A DNA stretch of 6,756 nt. Origin: Peptostreptococcaceae bacterium (GTDB lineage: Bacteria > Bacillota_A > Clostridia > Peptostreptococcales > Acidaminobacteraceae). The stretch lies in NCBI GenBank assembly GCA_013619035.1, contig JABXKX010000292.1, positions 1-6,756 of the forward strand, given 5' to 3'. A model generated the notes under the pieces. That model was not told the DNA's origin. It did not search any database and saw only the letters and a list, made by a program, of their open reading frames with translations. Positions 6,280-6,756 of this stretch are shown piece after piece. How positions within the stretch are numbered: position 1 is the first letter of the stretch; every line of letters begins with the position of its first letter. The translations under genes and the position numbers were made by a program.

Positions 6280-6682
6280 CTATATCACTCAATATAGGGA
6301 GTTTGCATGAATAATATTTCGGTTTCAATATATTATGATTACACTTTTTACTGAAAATCAATTGATTAAGTTGGCTTTAACTATACTTCTTTAGGTGGTA
6401 ATTATGTTTATTCAAAACGTGTTCATAAAAAGTGTTGTATTAAAACGAAAATAATATTGAGGTAAATACGATATATGGTTGTTGTACGATAAGCCGATGC
6501 ATTAGAGAACTTTTAAACTCTTGTCATGAGGTGGGTGTTTTAAAAAATTCACAAATGGTAAAAATTATAAAAGGATTAAAGGAATTTTATCGAATTCAAC
6601 AAGAAGACACCTTGCTCTATAGCTGGGTGATGAATTGTTGTTTTGCAGAGCAAAATGCATATAAATGATGGAAAAATCAGAC
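6280..6682. other. Gene-poor stretch with short broken reading frames
   Basis: No convincing gene in about 400 nt. It begins with a small AT-rich dyad (CTATAT 6280-6285 / ATATAG 6292-6297). ATG 6307 has a good ribosome-binding site (AGGGAG 6296-6301) but stops after 15 codons (NISVSIYYDYTFY). ATG 6335 gives 18 or so codons (LFTENQLIKLALTILL, then TAG). ATG 6404, with AGGTGG 5 nt upstream, stops after 16 codons. A frame without a clear start is open from 6444 to TGA 6666-6668 (contains RELLNSCHEVGVLKNSQMVKI); I do not recognise it. Good ribosome-binding sites before prematurely ended frames suggest decayed genes, but the parent families cannot be named safely. Confidence 0.4.
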
Positions 6683-6711
6683 TTGTACAATTTTACACTT
6701 CAGGATATAAT
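6683..6711 (+). promoter_or_regulatory. Promoter for a gene beyond the right edge
   Basis: TTGTAC (6683-6688) and a perfect TATAAT (6706-6711) are separated by 17 nt, the ideal spacing for the main vegetative sigma factor, although the -35 matches only its TTG half. Transcription would start near 6718. It is followed by a LexA box and by AGGAG (6744-6748), with no start codon at a normal distance inside the window, so the gene should begin at or just after 6756. Confidence 0.6.
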
Positions 6712-6727
6712 AAACATATATTGGTAA

Positions 6728-6739
6728 GAACGTATGTTC
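6728..6739. promoter_or_regulatory. LexA (SOS) box
   Basis: GAACGTATGTTC is a perfect GAAC-N4-GTTC dyad and also fits the inner RNRY of the Bacillus LexA/DinR consensus (CGAACRNRYGTTYC). The symmetry extends to AAGAAC/GTTCTT (6726-6741), though the outermost consensus C/G positions are A/T here. It lies about 10-20 nt after the expected start point of the promoter at 6683-6711, a position where LexA would block transcription. The downstream gene is therefore predicted to be induced by DNA damage. Confidence 0.7.
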
Positions 6740-6756
6740 TTTTAGGAGCGTGAGAT

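Noticed and set aside
6134..6361. Antisense frame of 75 codons over the end of the nitroreductase gene
   Set aside because: Mostly the complement of conserved nitroreductase coding sequence, with no recognisable domain or start context.
6655..6753. Frame ATG 6655 to TGA 6751-6753 (32 codons)
   Set aside because: It runs straight through the promoter and LexA box and has no ribosome-binding site; chance frame.
1..6756. CRISPR array, tRNA or rRNA genes
   Set aside because: No regularly spaced direct repeats, cloverleaf or conserved ribosomal RNA words were seen on either strand.

Overview
The window is AT-rich, with A/T-ending codons, purine-rich Shine-Dalgarno sites (AGGAG/AAGGAG) a few bases before nearly every start, and a Bacillus/Clostridium-type LexA box at its right edge. 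This suggests a low-GC Gram-positive bacterium (Bacillota), perhaps a clostridium or bacillus. The species cannot be named from the sequence. Every supported gene is on the + strand.

Left part (1-3842): a run of small-molecule-modifying enzymes of the kind usually labelled drug resistance. It opens with the C-terminal part of a GNAT acetyltransferase (1-342). After a short gap with an inverted repeat comes a tight array: an APH-type phosphotransferase (418-1392), two different GNAT acetyltransferases (1412-1951 and 1997-2485), a chloramphenicol-phosphotransferase-like P-loop kinase broken by one in-frame TAA (2486-2992), and a second, divergent APH-type phosphotransferase (3003-3842). Gaps of 0-45 nt suggest one transcript. 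Substrates cannot be read from the sequence.

Middle (about 3968-5614): a complete IS110-family insertion sequence of the IS1111 type. It has an intact 428-aa DEDD/serine recombinase (4043-5329), a short left end, and a long, structured non-coding right end (5330-5603). Short subterminal inverted repeats (CTCACAAC at 3975, GTTGTGAG at 5604) bracket it. The right end folds on paper into a 5' hairpin, then a 12-bp stem closing a large internal loop, then a weak terminator-like hairpin. This is the expected form and position of a bridge RNA/seekRNA that guides target choice. The left end carries a two-part inverted repeat (15 bp in all) that would bury the recombinase ribosome-binding site in read-through transcripts but not in transcripts started inside the element.

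Right part (5615-6756): a complete small nitroreductase-family flavoprotein gene (5728-6279) with a palindrome just upstream of its ribosome-binding site. It is followed by about 480 nt without a convincing gene, holding short broken reading frames. The window ends with a good promoter (6683-6711) and a perfect GAAC-N4-GTTC LexA/SOS box (6728-6739) followed by AGGAG. The DNA-damage-regulated gene this implies should start at or just beyond the window edge.

The most interesting items are the putative bridge RNA and leader hairpin of the IS, and the SOS-controlled promoter at the right edge.
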